Assembly (NCBI GenBank): GCA_023101725.1
Contig: JALJCO010007127.1
Location: 310,001 to 374,000, forward strand
From: Atherinomorus stipes
Taxonomy: Eukaryota > Chordata > Actinopteri > Atheriniformes > Atherinidae
Direction: 5' to 3'
Length of the DNA: 64,000 nucleotides
Program-made: the position numbers and the translations under genes
Part shown: positions 46,721 through 57,486 of the stretch, one piece after another
Numbering within the stretch: the stretch's first letter is position 1
Layout: each line of letters opens with the position of its first letter
The notes under the pieces: model-generated
Told to the model about the DNA's origin: nothing
What the model saw: only the letters and a program-made list of their open reading frames with translations
The model's database searches: none

Positions 46721-48848
46721 ACTGGACAGAATGTCCATCGAAACGAAAAAACTATTGATTGTATACATAAAGTGAATACATAATGTGAAAATAAAGTGTA
46801 TATTTCTTGCTAGAAAATTGATCAAAACAATGGTAGAGTCACATACCTTAAAATATAGGAACTTCCACTCGAAACTGAAGGGATATCCGCCATGTTCTCT
46901 TGGGAGAAACCCAGCAATCATGTGACCTATATCAATAGGAAGATCAAATGTAGTCAACCAACAATTTCAGAGGCCAAATTGTGAAATACGTATTGTGCTA
47001 TGGACCAATGTAGGACTATCACACTTTGGAGTGAAACTGAGAGCTCATAAGTATGGATCAGTGCCAGATGTTACAGGGGATGCTTTTGTGCTCCAGAGGA
47101 TGGCATTTCTGGCACTTTCTGTTTGTTATAAAATCAGCTATTGTCCACTGAAATTAGGCATTCCCAAGTCAAGTTAACCCTCAGTCAATTAGCATTCAAC
47201 AAATGGGTAGCATCAACTCTGAGAGCTCTATCTTATTAGATTTTTGGAGGACTGCACATCTATCCATCTGCATTGTCTGTCTACAAAGGCAGAACTCCGC
47301 AAACGGGTACCATCGCAAGAGTATAAAGTATGAATGAGTCATTTTGATGTTTGGGAGGATTATTGTTTTTGTCTATGACTAAGGACAAAAGAAATTAAAT
47401 ATGGTGTTTTAATCTTTTTAATCTATTTAGCTGAGTTTTGATTGATTTACTCACTGTTTTGACTGGTAAACCACACAATGCATGTAGGCCTACATGCCAT
47501 GACTCGTAGCATCTACCTGCTGTCACGGGGTCTGTTCTAATCAGTGCAATCAGATGTAACACACTCATTTTTGAGCCCACCTTAATCACCTCTTTTAACA
47601 AGATAACAAGAAAAATTATCCTATTATCACAAAAAAAATGTTCTTGATATCAACAAATGTAACCAGAAAAAAAAGCAACTTGATAACAATTTTAAAAGAA
47701 TACATAGGCATGGCCCTCTTTTCAACACATTTTTTTTTTTTTTTTGCTTGCTTACAGTCCAACCAAAAAGACTTCTTTTTTTCCTAATCAATTGTGAACA
47801 TTTACCAATTTTTGCAAAAGAAATATGTGAAACGGGACAACCAGGTATAACAAACAGAACAATCAATCTATTGACTCTGTGAGTCTGTGCTAAAACTTGG
47901 TTAGCTTATTAGCATATTATTAATTGCACTTAGTGAAGACTTAATCAAGCATGAAAACCATAAAATCTTGAAAGTTTTTATTGATAATCTTGATTACGTA
48001 AGTCTTTATCTACTTCGAAACATAAATATCAATATGCTTAATCAAAACCACTTATGAAATGTGTGAAAATAAGGTATGGAAATTCATGAATGTCTGCAAA
48101 ATGATATGCCATTTCACTGGAAAAATGCTAAATGTAGAAAGCTTGGAATCACCAGAAACAGTTAATGTTCTTACAAAGTCCCATGCCAATGTATTCAATG
48201 CTGTGGGTTACACCTATACAGCCAAACCTCTCATATGGCAAAGCATGATAACCCATTGTTTCCATGTATGTTTTCATAAATATGGTAATTGGTTGTTTTT
48301 TACACACATTAAAAGTGTCAGGGGCAATGATTTCCTCTTCATGGCATGAAATCAGGCAAAACAAAAATAAAAATTAATTCAGTAGTTGGTTTAGCTATGA
48401 AGCTGAACATTGGGTAACCAGAAACCACTCCCTGCCTTCCACCCTCATTTGGTGCTGAGCTCATTTTTAGTTCTGCATTTTAGCAGCTCATAATTGCCAT
48501 GAAACAATGAGTACAACACCCTAAGACATCAGCAGCAGTTAATTAGACCAAAAACAGGATTTTCAATTCAACTTAATTGAAAAGAAATGCTATCTGATTG
48601 ATACGCTTTCTGTTTTTGTTTACCAAATTGGCTGTAGGTTATGAAGCATCACTCAATTTTGCAAGGCAATTTGCATAAAAGAAAATTCATCCATGTCGTT
48701 GCTTTTCATGAAGTGCCAAAGGCTGATAAGTGAATCTGGCCGAGTTTGGGATGTTAAGTTAAAATAACTGTGCTGTTGTTTATCTATTTGGATAAACAAC
48801 TCCTAAGAAACTTTGCACAGCTGTGACTTATCAGTGTCAGTTTTAAGA
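46721..48848. other. Intergenic DNA, no supported gene
   Basis: AT-rich, mostly unique. A T run lies at 47731-47747. Frames at 46628-46957, 47395-47866 and 48059-48364 carry no recognised motif. Confidence 0.45.
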
Positions 48849-48946
48849 TGAATGAATGAATGAATGAATGAATGAATGAATGAATGAATGAATGAATGAA
48901 TGAATGAATGAATGAATGAATGAATGAATGAATGAATGAATGAAAA
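48849..48946. repeat. (TGAA)24 microsatellite
   Basis: About 24 uninterrupted TGAA units. On the minus strand this is (TTCA)n at the 3' end of the adjoining non-LTR fragment, so it is best read as the element's tail, expanded. Confidence 0.95.
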
Positions 48947-48989
48947 TTTATTTTAAACAAATGAAAAAGAGAAAAAGAAAAACATATAA

Positions 48990-49608
48990 CAAGTTTTACA
49001 CGTTTTAACTCCGCGTCCAAACTGTTCCACAAAGTCACCCCACAGCTTGATATACACATGCCTTTCATTGTTGTTCTTATTTTATGGTTTTTTTTGTTTG
49101 TTTGATTTTTTCAATTTGGATCTCACCTTAGATTGTAGCCCCCTTCTCTTTCAGTGAATCTCCTCAGGATGTTTTTGGCAGTAAATTATTGCTGGCTTTA
49201 TACATTATTTGAGCTGTTTTGAATTTAACCAGATCCATGAATTTCAATATACGTGATTTTATTTAAAAGGGGAAAAAAAAAAAAAAAAAAAAAGTTAGTG
49301 TGGTCCCTGAATCCTGTTTTAATTATTGCTCTTATTGCTTTTTTCTGCAGTGTGCATGTCGGGTGTAGAGTGTTTTTATAGATGTTTTCCCAGACTTCCA
49401 ACACAGTAGGACAGATATGGCAAAAACAATAAAGAATAAAGAATATATATTGATTTATGGTCCAACATGTAACTGATTTTCCTAATGCAGTGCATTTTGC
49501 TAGTCTTGATCTTATATGACTTACATGGGGTTTCCAGCAGACTTTGTGGTCCAAAAGTACACTAAGAAATTTGATTTCATTTACTTTCTCTATATTGCCA
49601 GTTATCAT
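48990..49608 (-). pseudogene. Reverse transcriptase (ORF2) C-terminal relic
   Basis: The minus frame from 49608 reads VNEIKFLSVLLDHKVCWKPH then VSHIRSRLAKCTALGKS, and further on TVLEVWENIYKNTLHPTCTLQKKAIR. The Lxx..LD..L.W..Hi..v..kl.k thumb region and the YG.e.WG....L..L...Q.raiR block are hallmarks of jockey/CR1/L2-type ORF2 proteins. After the poly-A/T interruption, a second frame (to about 48990) gives CGVTLWNSLDAELK, the usual C-terminal LWN.L motif. Frameshifts and missing upstream polymerase and endonuclease domains make it inactive. The clade is not resolved. Confidence 0.8.
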
Positions 49609-49720
49609 TTCATCGTGTAATTCTGTTGATTTACTTCCAAAAATTTATACTTTGTTTTACTCAGATTTAAAGATTTTTTTAATCAAATTAACGTTTAAGT
49701 TTGTTTCTCTTGTAATCTCT

Positions 49721-50460
49721 TGTAAGATGTGATTGTGATTATATTATATGCACTCACATATCCAAACAAAATGAGAGGCAACATCGAAGCCTTAAGAGCC
49801 TATGTATATTAGTTCTGCTGTATGCATGCAGAGGGTGGGTTTCTGTTGTTGTCTGCATCCAGTAGGCACCAAACTGGGTTACACAGATTGCTGCGAAACA
49901 TGCATCCATGTGGATGTTGACCCTTGAAATTCAGACACAGAACTTTTCCCCTGTAACATTGCCTTTGATGACTCCATGTTTTTTCTAAGCCTCCCTTCAA
50001 GCCGCACCTCCTCTTGGCTGACCTTAAGCTCAGTTCAGTTTTGCCAGCATCAAGGGGAGAAAGTTGTTCCACTAACCCCATTTCCCAATACTGTATATAA
50101 AAGTACCTGAGTATGAGTTAGTTTACAGGGAGAGTAGGCCTATCATGATTCATGATAGGCTAGTTGTAAGATTTGCCCTCTATGAACGAGAAATCAATCC
50201 GCAGTTCTGAATGGTAAGCACATCTCAAGCTGCATATTTAAAAAAATAAGTTATAAAATAACACATTTTTATAACAATATCTAAGTTATTAAATAACACA
50301 AATATAGATTTGTTCCCACTATGATCTCATTTCAACCCAGCAGTCGTAACCGTCACCTTGCACTTTTAAATATAGCTCTTTAAAGCAATACTTCCCTAAG
50401 TTTCTCTGCCAATTAAAGTATTTTACGTCTACTTTCACTTCAGCTGTGCAGCCTCCTGAT
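49721..50460. other. insig1 upstream region
   Basis: No gene seen. It contains a TATA-like TATATAAAAG at 50094-50103 and a 23-bp inverted repeat at 50138-50160. It lies directly upstream of the GC-rich insig1 promoter patch, so distal promoter function is possible but unproven. Confidence 0.4.
50138..50160. repeat. Perfect inverted repeat, 11-bp arms
   Basis: GCCTATCATGA, one central T, then TCATGATAGGC. It lies about 330 bp upstream of the SRE-like motif of insig1. It may be a dimeric factor site or chance. Confidence 0.75.
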
Positions 50461-50493
50461 CTGTGCGTCTGTACCGGACGAGGAGGCGGTCGG

Positions 50494-50550
50494 GTGGCGT
50501 CACGTCATATCATCCGCCGCGCTGTGATTGGCTGCCGACTCTCACCCGAC
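50494..50550 (+). promoter_or_regulatory. insig1: insig1 proximal promoter: SRE-like and NF-Y motifs
   Basis: In a local GC-rich patch, GTGGCGTCAC (50494-50503; reverse complement GTGACGCCAC) resembles the sterol regulatory element. It overlaps an ACGTCA half-CRE at 50502-50507. An inverted CCAAT box (ATTGG, 50527-50531) lies about 24 bp downstream, and a second SRE-like word CTCACCCGAC is at 50541-50550 (8 of 10 against ATCACCCCAC). SREBP sites paired with NF-Y at short spacing are the established layout of sterol-induced promoters, and mammalian INSIG1 is an SREBP target. Use in this fish is inferred. Confidence 0.55.
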
Positions 50551-50559
50551 ACAGCTGTG

Positions 50560-50825
50560 ATTGTTTTCTGCAGAGGAAGCTCCCGTCCATGGTATGAGCT
50601 CTGTGCAGTGGAATGAGGCTACACAGTTTTGTTTTGTTTTTTCTTTTCCTCTGTACGTGTCTTTACTAAAGATGATGTGAACAAACAACGTGATCGCAGT
50701 CCTTGTTGTAAAGCTCAGGAAACACTTAAGGAGGGGGATCCTGAAATAATCATCGGCCGAGGCGCGAATGAACAGGAGTAGAGGTTTCTGTTTCGACCAC
50801 ACACTGAAAACGTCTAGAAGTCAAG
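50560..50825 (+). other. insig1: insig1 probable non-coding exon 1 (5' UTR)
   Basis: Sequence between the promoter patch and a good splice donor AAG|GTAAGG at 50825/50826. No start codon here opens a frame into the coding exon. The next exon follows after a very short intron, whose acceptor is either TTTCTCTAG (exon from 50890) or CCAACAG (exon from 50921). The transcription start is not visible and the 5' limit is approximate. Confidence 0.5.
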
Positions 50826-50934
50826 GTAAGGACCAATAATCGTGACCATTTCTCACTGTGTATTTATAGCCTTAAAGTTATTTCTCTAGCCTCGTGAATT
50901 AAATGTATTGTAACCAACAGCCTCAAGGTGCCAA

Positions 50935-51268
50935 ATGTCCAGATTAGAGGACCACTGCTGGAGCTGCTCTTGTTCACCAAAAGCTGAAACGAAGCACTCG
51001 TCTGGAGCTAATTGGTTTGCATCCAAAGCTGAAGAAATGATGTCCATCGTCACCACGGTGATCGGCAGTGCTTATGGCTCTCTGCACAATGTCCGAACCG
51101 CCAACCTGATCCGTCGGGGTCTCGTCCTCTTCACGGTCGGAGTGTTCCTAGCCCTGGTGCTCAACTTGCTACAGATACAAAGAAATGTAACCCTGTTTCC
51201 CGAAGAGGTGATGGCAACTTTGTTTTCATCTGCCTGGTGGATCACACCTTGCTGCGGAACAGGAGCAG
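50935..51268 (+). CDS. insig1: insig1 coding exon 1 (start codon exon)
   Basis: Encodes residues 1-111 plus one base. The start is chosen because [13 protein letters not shown] is the conserved INSIG1 N-terminus. It covers the cytosolic N-terminus, TM1 (about residues 63-79) and the [10 protein letters not shown] loop, ending in [11 protein letters not shown]. Donor CAG|GTAAGT is strong. Without splicing the frame closes after two more codons. Confidence 0.96.
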
Positions 51269-54200
51269 GTAAGTGAAGTCCTAAATGTAATGCTGATTAA
51301 CGTATAGTTTTGTGAAGCAGCTCGTATTTATCAGTAGTTTGCTGCTAATTTTGGGACAAAGGAACGCAGACAGGGGAGGGGAAGGTACCGCCGTAGATTT
51401 TCTTGTAAGAGGAAAATGAGAGCGAGAAGTACAATCTATTAAAATTTGCCATTCATTTGTGGACGGTGATAATGGGTAAATCACCTCTGAGCCCTTTTTA
51501 GCATTACACGCTACATTGAACAGTAAATAGTGCCATTTTAGACCAAAGACGACAGGATAGCATCATCTATGTACTTTACAGTTTCTGTAATATCAGGTGG
51601 TGGTATGTTATCAATCGGTTTAGCATTATTGACTGTTATATAAGTCTCCCTCTCTCGGAGTACACTAGTCTTGATGGTTTTGTCTTGGAGTCACTTATCA
51701 AAAAACATGACTGCACAGATGGTAGCAATTCCGGTGTCCTGATTGGTCGCAACAAACCGGACACTACGTGAGCTGTGCGCTTATTGGCTGATGTCATAAC
51801 GGGTGAGCTGAGGGCCTCCCCTTTTTCTTTTTTTAAGGCCAAGAACCAGGAAGCTGGAGGGATTGAAAGCATCCGTGTTAGGCTCCTCCTCCCATGTGCT
51901 GCAGGGCAGAAAATAAACTGAGAAAGAGATGAAGCGTCATATTTTCACCATCTGTTGACGTTCACCTGTGTCTCATTAAAGTCTGTCATGCAATAACTTG
52001 TTTCAAGACTGTTCAAAGTAGCTTGTTGATGTTCATGATGTGCTCTTAAAGCACTACTCTTAATCATTGGAAGTTTTCAAGTCAGGACTTGATTATTTAG
52101 TACAAATATAGATAAGATGTTTGAAATGTCTTGCCATGTTTTTTGTTAGCACACATTTGGAAATAGGTGTTTGTAATCTCATAGCAAGTTCACCATCACT
52201 GAAATATGGATAAGTGGCACACATATAATTTGAACAGCAAATTTATTAATTTTATCGCAATCTCTTGTAATTTTTTTATTTTTGATATAACTTTACATTA
52301 AATTGTTACTTCTGTATTATTTTTTGCAGTAAACTTTAGTTTCTGGTCTTTTCTTTTAAATTTACTGCTGATATGTGGTAAAGTAGAAGAAGAAATGGTT
52401 TCAATTTCATGCAGTCTGTGTATAAATGAGTCACCTAGTATGGAAACACATACTCAGCAAATAATGACTCGCAGAAGCTCTGTGATAGGACGCTTCAGTG
52501 GTTCACAGAATTTTTGCTTATCTTACGTAAGTTTGGGCTGTTTGTTCCTTTTTTGCAGCTGTTGTCGGCCTGCTGTATCCCTGCCTCGACAGCCATTTGG
52601 GAGAGCCACACAAGTTCAAGAGAGAGTGGGCCAGTGTCATGCGATGCATCGCAGTGTTCGTTGGCATCAACCATGCAAGTGTTGTATCCTTTCCTGATGG
52701 GTTTATCCTCTAGGTCCCCAAATACAGCTGTTTTCAGTGTAATCCTACATAAATGTTGGTTTGATGTAGTTAAAATCAGTGGAAAATGGCATAATTCATT
52801 TCTGGTTAAGACTGTAGCTGTGCAATAACCTACTTTTACCCCGTGACTTCATCTTTAGGTGAAACTTTCTGGTTATTCAAATATTTGAGTAAGAACAAAT
52901 CACATGCTAACGTCATTGTGTTTAACTTTGCCCTTAACTTACCGTAATCCAGAAACTAGACTTTGACAACAACGTGCAGCTTTCTCTAACACTGGCAGCC
53001 CTGTCCTTGGGCCTGTGGTGGACATTTGACCGCTCCAGGAGTGGCTTTGGCCTGGGCATTACCACCGCCTTTCTAGCTACAGTGATCACACAGCTGATGG
53101 TCTACAACGGAGTTTACCAGTAAGTCCGCAGTTTTCTGCAGCAGCATGGTACTCAGGAGCAATTGTACAAGTGGGTCAAATTAAAGTACACCAGGCTCTG
53201 GTGGGATTGTACTTGAAAACACCTTTTCTGTTTATAGTATGTAAAGCTCTGAGGTGTATTTATTGTAATAGCTTTGAATCACTGTCCTAATAACAGTCTT
53301 ACAGTGGCCTATCATCAAGCATATGCAGCTGAGATTGGAGGGTTTGCCTCTTCAAGAGTTTACCTAGGACTTGTAATTCATTTACCACACAGTTATAGCA
53401 ATTGTCTCATATACAGCCTAATTTTTTGCGTTCTCTTCAGGTACACATCTTCAGATTTCCTGTATGTGCGCTCTTGGCTCCCATGCATATTCTTCTCAGG
53501 CGGTGTTACTGTGGGTAACATAGGACGCCAACTTGCCATGGTAATGTCTACTTCCATCTTTAATCTGTAATCCTTTAGCTGAGGGAACAGACTTGTGTAT
53601 TAATGTCTTTGTATGCCGCTGAAACAGTCAAACTTGAAAAGACACTTATCTCACCGTGTCTTAAGAGTGTTCCTATTTTGAGAAAGAATTAAACCAGTGC
53701 TTCCATCAATAAAATGGCTCCATCAGGGAGACAAACTGGTATGTGTAAGGGCGAGCTGATGGGTGCTCGGCTGATTCCACAACCCTGCCTTGCTGTGTGT
53801 AAACACACATGCTGATCCTGCATTGAGCTTCCTCTGTTTGTTCTGTATAACCACCAAAGGGGAATAGTGGTAGCTAAACAAGGACAGCTTTTTTTTTTCT
53901 TTTTTTTTTTACGATATGACGTGATTGCTGTGTGAAAAAAGGCTGAAGCTATGACTACAGTGTCTGACTTAATGAGTCATGTTCCACTGTCCATTTTACT
54001 CTGGAAAAACAACTCTTGTCACATGAGCACTTTCTTCCTGTTCAAAATGAAGTTAACACTCCTTTTGGCAAAGCGATGTGAAAGACGCAATATGATGTTC
54101 AGTGTACACACTTGTTTAACCGGCACATTTAGGAGCCTCTCATGAGAAAATCTTTGTCTTGTATAGGAGCAAAGTAAGTCATTTTACAAACAAGCATTAG

Positions 54201-57200
54201 CCATATGCTCTGGAAACTTGCACCTGACTAAAGCCCCGTTTCCACCAGTGGGTCCAGGATGGGTTGGTCCACATTGTGTTGCGTTTCTACAGGCAAAAAC
54301 TGTGATGGGTACCCTTATAACTGACCCAGCCCATCCTATTTTTTTTTTTGGAGCCTTCCGTTAGGGTACCAGCCTTACTGATCCAACCCAAAATCCATGA
54401 GGGATTAAGAGTCATCACTTCCTATGCTGCCAAGAAGAAAAACTGCTGGATGTCGGCCGTTCTCATCCTTTGTTTCTCTGTCATATTCCTCTTCATTATC
54501 ATTCAAGGCATCGTACGTCTTGACATCATGCTAATACATAACAGATGCAGCTATCCCTATCCGACCGGTATGCTGCCGCCTACTGGGTAATGGGTTATAT
54601 GCACACCTCGCTACCTCCTGAATTGCAACTGGCTTTTTCACCCCTTTGATCAGCTGTTTGTTAAAAATATCCATTCAACCTTGCATCTGTGGAAATGCGG
54701 AAGTAACAGCTCTCCACTTCAAGCTTCTCCGAGTTAACCACGCCCACCTCAAATATCCGACCAATCACACAATACTTCTCAGAGTTCCACAAGAAAAATA
54801 ATTCTGCTTGGCTCAGGTCGAGAACAAGCCTCAAGATGTCCTCTATGACGTCCATGAGAGCAAAATGAGAACAAGAAGAAAGTTCCTGCTTCTTGCAGGT
54901 ACCGTTGGCTGTGGAAACGTTAAGTTCAGGACTTACCATACCATCCTCTAACCTGACTGTCAGATGCATTTGTTCTCGCATATCCATCTGGGAATCATCC
55001 GTTGGGAGTAGTTTTGGGAAGGGGCGAAAACACTGGTTAGCGGGTTGGATAAGGCATCTGTCTATCACCACCTATGTTGGTGATAGACTGCCAAATCAAC
55101 CAATCAGATCAATGAAGTGCATAACGTGCTAACAGAGCGAAGATGAAAACACAACCACAAGCCAGGCTACTTTTGCTGCTGCCGGCAATGGCTCGTTAGC
55201 TCAGCAAACAAGAAACATGTCGGCAGTAATTCCGACAGATGAAACGCTGACGCTAGTTTAATCTGCTGAAGCCACCATGTTGTTTAGACTGAACTGTTGC
55301 TTCCCGTTGCGTCACACCTCAACCCGCCTCAAAGCCAACGCTGATTGGACGTTCATTTGGTGAACTGCTTTAAATTCTCTTCAACGGAAAGTAGCCAGAC
55401 TGATCTGCGAGTGATAGCCTGAAGTTCGCGAGATCAGGATGGTCTCACGAGGCTAACCATCCTCCACCTCACTGTCCAGTTCCAACCTGAACCCGCTGGT
55501 GGAAATGGGGGGGGGGTTATGTTTGTCAAAGTTAAGCATTTTCCTGTTTTCCAATTAACCATTGAGCCATGGTTTGCAAATCTGTATTTTCTGAGTTGTT
55601 GTAGCATTCCTCTCTCAGATCATCAGACATTGGCTTATGGCAGCTTTAAGTCTGCAGGCTAAAACTAAATACATTTGCCACAGAGTGTTTGTTTTTCTGA
55701 CTGTAATTCAACACATACTGATTCAATTAATTGTTTGTGTCTTGAAAATGATGGTATCAGATTGCATAAGTTCCTGGTGCTCATGTATCAGGTCTACAAA
55801 CGACACGTGAGCGGCTTGTCATATACTGTAACTTACTAATGTTGGAACCTATGCCAGGACAAAGTCTGAGTAAAATTTATGTTTTCCTGTTTAATCATAA
55901 GCAAAAGAATATTTGCAATGCATTATTTATTTGATATTGGAGTGTGTTAGCAAGCCTCACAGTTGTTTATTTTTTTTAAGTAGAAATGTCACATTTGGCA
56001 TCTTAATTTTCTATTCCTTTAAAGAGCTACCCATTTTTTTCTAGCTGCTGCAGGTTTTAATGGAACGAGTCACACAGATCTCTTGATCTCTATCCAAGGC
56101 CTTTTCTCATCTGCCAAGTTAAAATTCACGGGTAAACACTGAGTCTCTAGGATGTTTTGGAAGGGTTTTTTTTCTCTCTCTCTCATATTTCTGCAAAATA
56201 CCCCTCCACATTTATCACTATCAGCTTCTGCACCCTGCTACAAAAAAAATGATGACTTCAAAAGACTCCCCTGCACCATACATGCTTTATTTGCAATTAT
56301 GCAGCTGAGCCACAGCAGCAGATAAGATTGTCAAATGGTTTAAATCTGTGCAAAGAACATTGGACGCCCCCCTTTCCTTCATAATTATCCCATCAAGTGA
56401 GCTTTGATGTCTTCATTAAGCTTCTGCCCGGAAGCCTCACCTCATTCTGTCTGTAAAGTACGAGTCCCGTCACTCCCTCAGTTTGACTCAGTGAAAGCGT
56501 GAAAGCAGATTAAGAGCTGTTGTTTTTCACAGTCGTGCCGAGACACAGAGCCAGTCAGGACTCGGCTGACCAGAGGGTCATTTGCTACTTGTTGTTTTTT
56601 GTTTGTGATGAGGCTTGAGGAATGTTGGCACAAGTTGGGACTTGGTGGTTTTGTGCTGTTCTGTTTTTTTTTTCTTCCTTCTTTTGCTGGAGTGGGTCAT
56701 TTCTGAGAAGGATCAGCAGAAACATGACTTTTTTTTTCCTTAAGAAAAAACAAATGCACTCATTTTTATTTCTTTTATTTTTGGTTTAAGCCAGTTACAG
56801 TGAAACAATCTGTTTAGCAGAATTATCCATGCAGAGTTAATAATATAGAAAACCCCACCCTTTTTACTTTGGTACTTATTTTATGTTTTAAAAACAGAGG
56901 CTGATTAATTTAGCCATCTAAACACTTCAAACTGCAGTCAAACGTGTAGTTTCAAAATTTTTGAGCTGTTAAGATTGCTAAATCCTTTTGTTTTATGTTT
57001 TAAAATTTCTAGAATATTTCCTAATGGGTAAATGGGAAGTTAGAAGAAAAGAGTGCATTTTATTCATGTTAAGTGAGCAGTATTTTCTCCTCTGGCTGTG
57101 TGTAATCTTCAGTTGCCATGGGGGAAAAACAGCTCAGAGAAACGGGAACAGAAAAGAAAAATCATGACCTTCAATTGCTTCAAACAGCCGCTACAGATCC

Positions 57201-57486
57201 ATGGTTACACAGAGGCGGCTGATTAAAAAATATCTGGAAATTTTAAAACACTAAAACTTGAGCATGAGTTGCCCACGGCTGTAGAGTCTATCAAATAAGT
57301 TATCCTGTCTGCAGAACGTAATAGTTACTGGTCACAGGTAGAAATGTCATTTGAACAAGTTGATTTCTGCGCTTTTCTTATGTATGTGTTGAATTTCTCA
57401 TCATTGAATTGATTGACATATTGCTAACACAAGCTGTGTCTGTCCCCCCCCCCCAGGGTGGTATCGAGAAACCCCACATGGACTGA
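50935..57486 (+). CDS. insig1: Insulin-induced gene 1 protein (five coding exons)
   Basis: Coding exons 50935-51268, 52559-52683, 52953-53119, 53441-53540 and 57457-57486 join in frame to 756 nt (251 residues plus stop). INSIG1 is an ER membrane protein. With sterol it retains the SCAP-SREBP complex and it brings HMG-CoA reductase to ER ubiquitin ligases, so it shuts down sterol synthesis. The N-terminus [13 protein letters not shown] matches the INSIG1 (not INSIG2) start. Visible family blocks are [18 protein letters not shown] (TM1 and loop), [51 protein letters not shown] and [20 protein letters not shown]. Lys130 and Lys132 correspond to the ubiquitinated pair of mammalian INSIG1, and Asp179 to the Asp needed for SCAP binding. 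The 251-residue length lacks the longer mammalian N-terminal insertion. Unusual residues: WWITP where VPP is usual, and Val153 where Ala is usual. An SREBP-type promoter lies upstream. Confidence 0.97.
52559..52683 (+). CDS. insig1: insig1 coding exon 2
   Basis: Acceptor TTTTTTGCAG|CT. Encodes residues 112-153: [40 protein letters not shown] and SV. It contains the HKFK lysines (130, 132). The donor is chosen as GTT|GTATCC because this keeps family length; the alternative AGT|GTTGTA would remove Val153. Neither donor is a good consensus match. Confidence 0.9.
52953..53119 (+). CDS. insig1: insig1 coding exon 3
   Basis: Acceptor GTAATCCAG|AAACTA. Encodes [35 protein letters not shown] and the next membrane segment to VYNGVYQ, ending two bases into the Gln codon. 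Donor CA|GTAAGT is strong. It contains Asp179 and Ser181, equivalent to the SCAP-binding Asp and a regulatory phospho-Ser in mammals. Confidence 0.95.
53441..53540 (+). CDS. insig1: insig1 coding exon 4
   Basis: Acceptor CGTTCTCTTCAG|GTACAC completes the Gln codon. Encodes [20 protein letters not shown] and [13 protein letters not shown], the last membrane segments, ending at a codon boundary before donor ATG|GTAATG. Confidence 0.95.
53541..57456 (+). other. insig1: insig1 last intron
   Basis: A 3.9-kb intron, by far the longest of the gene. It contains the 54233-55511 MITE and otherwise unassigned AT-rich sequence with T runs. The acceptor is preceded by an uninterrupted C11 run. Confidence 0.85.
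54233..55511. mobile_element. MITE-family element inside insig1 intron
   Basis: Left end GCCCCGTTTCCACCAGTGGG and right end CCCGCTGGTGGAAATGGGG are inverted and match the 29722-30207 element. At about 1.28 kb it is much longer than that copy, so it probably carries a further insertion. A 12-bp hairpin (GTCTATCACCA...TGGTGATAGAC, 55048-55078) lies inside. The 136-codon minus-strand frame at 54661-55071 has no recognised domain. Confidence 0.65.
57457..57486 (+). CDS. insig1: insig1 terminal coding exon segment
   Basis: After acceptor C11-AG, the exon encodes GGIEKPHMD and the TGA stop (57484-57486). This matches the short hydrophilic INSIG1 C-terminus (mammalian form ends with a similar EKPHSD). 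Reading frame and phase agree with the preceding exon. Confidence 0.93.
   Translation, partial: GGIEKPHMD

Larger units (their letters stand above)
48849..49720 (-). mobile_element. 5'-truncated non-LTR retrotransposon
   Basis: A minus-strand fragment holding the C-terminal part of a reverse transcriptase ORF, a short 3' region and a (TTCA)n tail. The 5' limit near 49720 is approximate. An A run at 49266-49293 interrupts the coding relic. Confidence 0.75.

Noticed and set aside
48849..48946. Regular short repeats as a CRISPR-like array
   Set aside because: Pure TGAA units without spacers in a vertebrate genome: a microsatellite.
50094..50103. TATA-like word as the insig1 core promoter
   Set aside because: It lies about 400 bp upstream of the GC-rich SRE/CCAAT patch and no exon evidence supports a start near 50125.
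51269..51276. insig1 ending at the unspliced stop after GTGAGK
   Set aside because: A strong GTAAGT donor is at 51269, and four further exons restore the full INSIG1 family sequence in frame.
54661..55071. 136-codon minus-strand frame in the insig1 intron
   Set aside because: Lies in a MITE-family element with no recognised domain; the frame is also partly open on the other strand.
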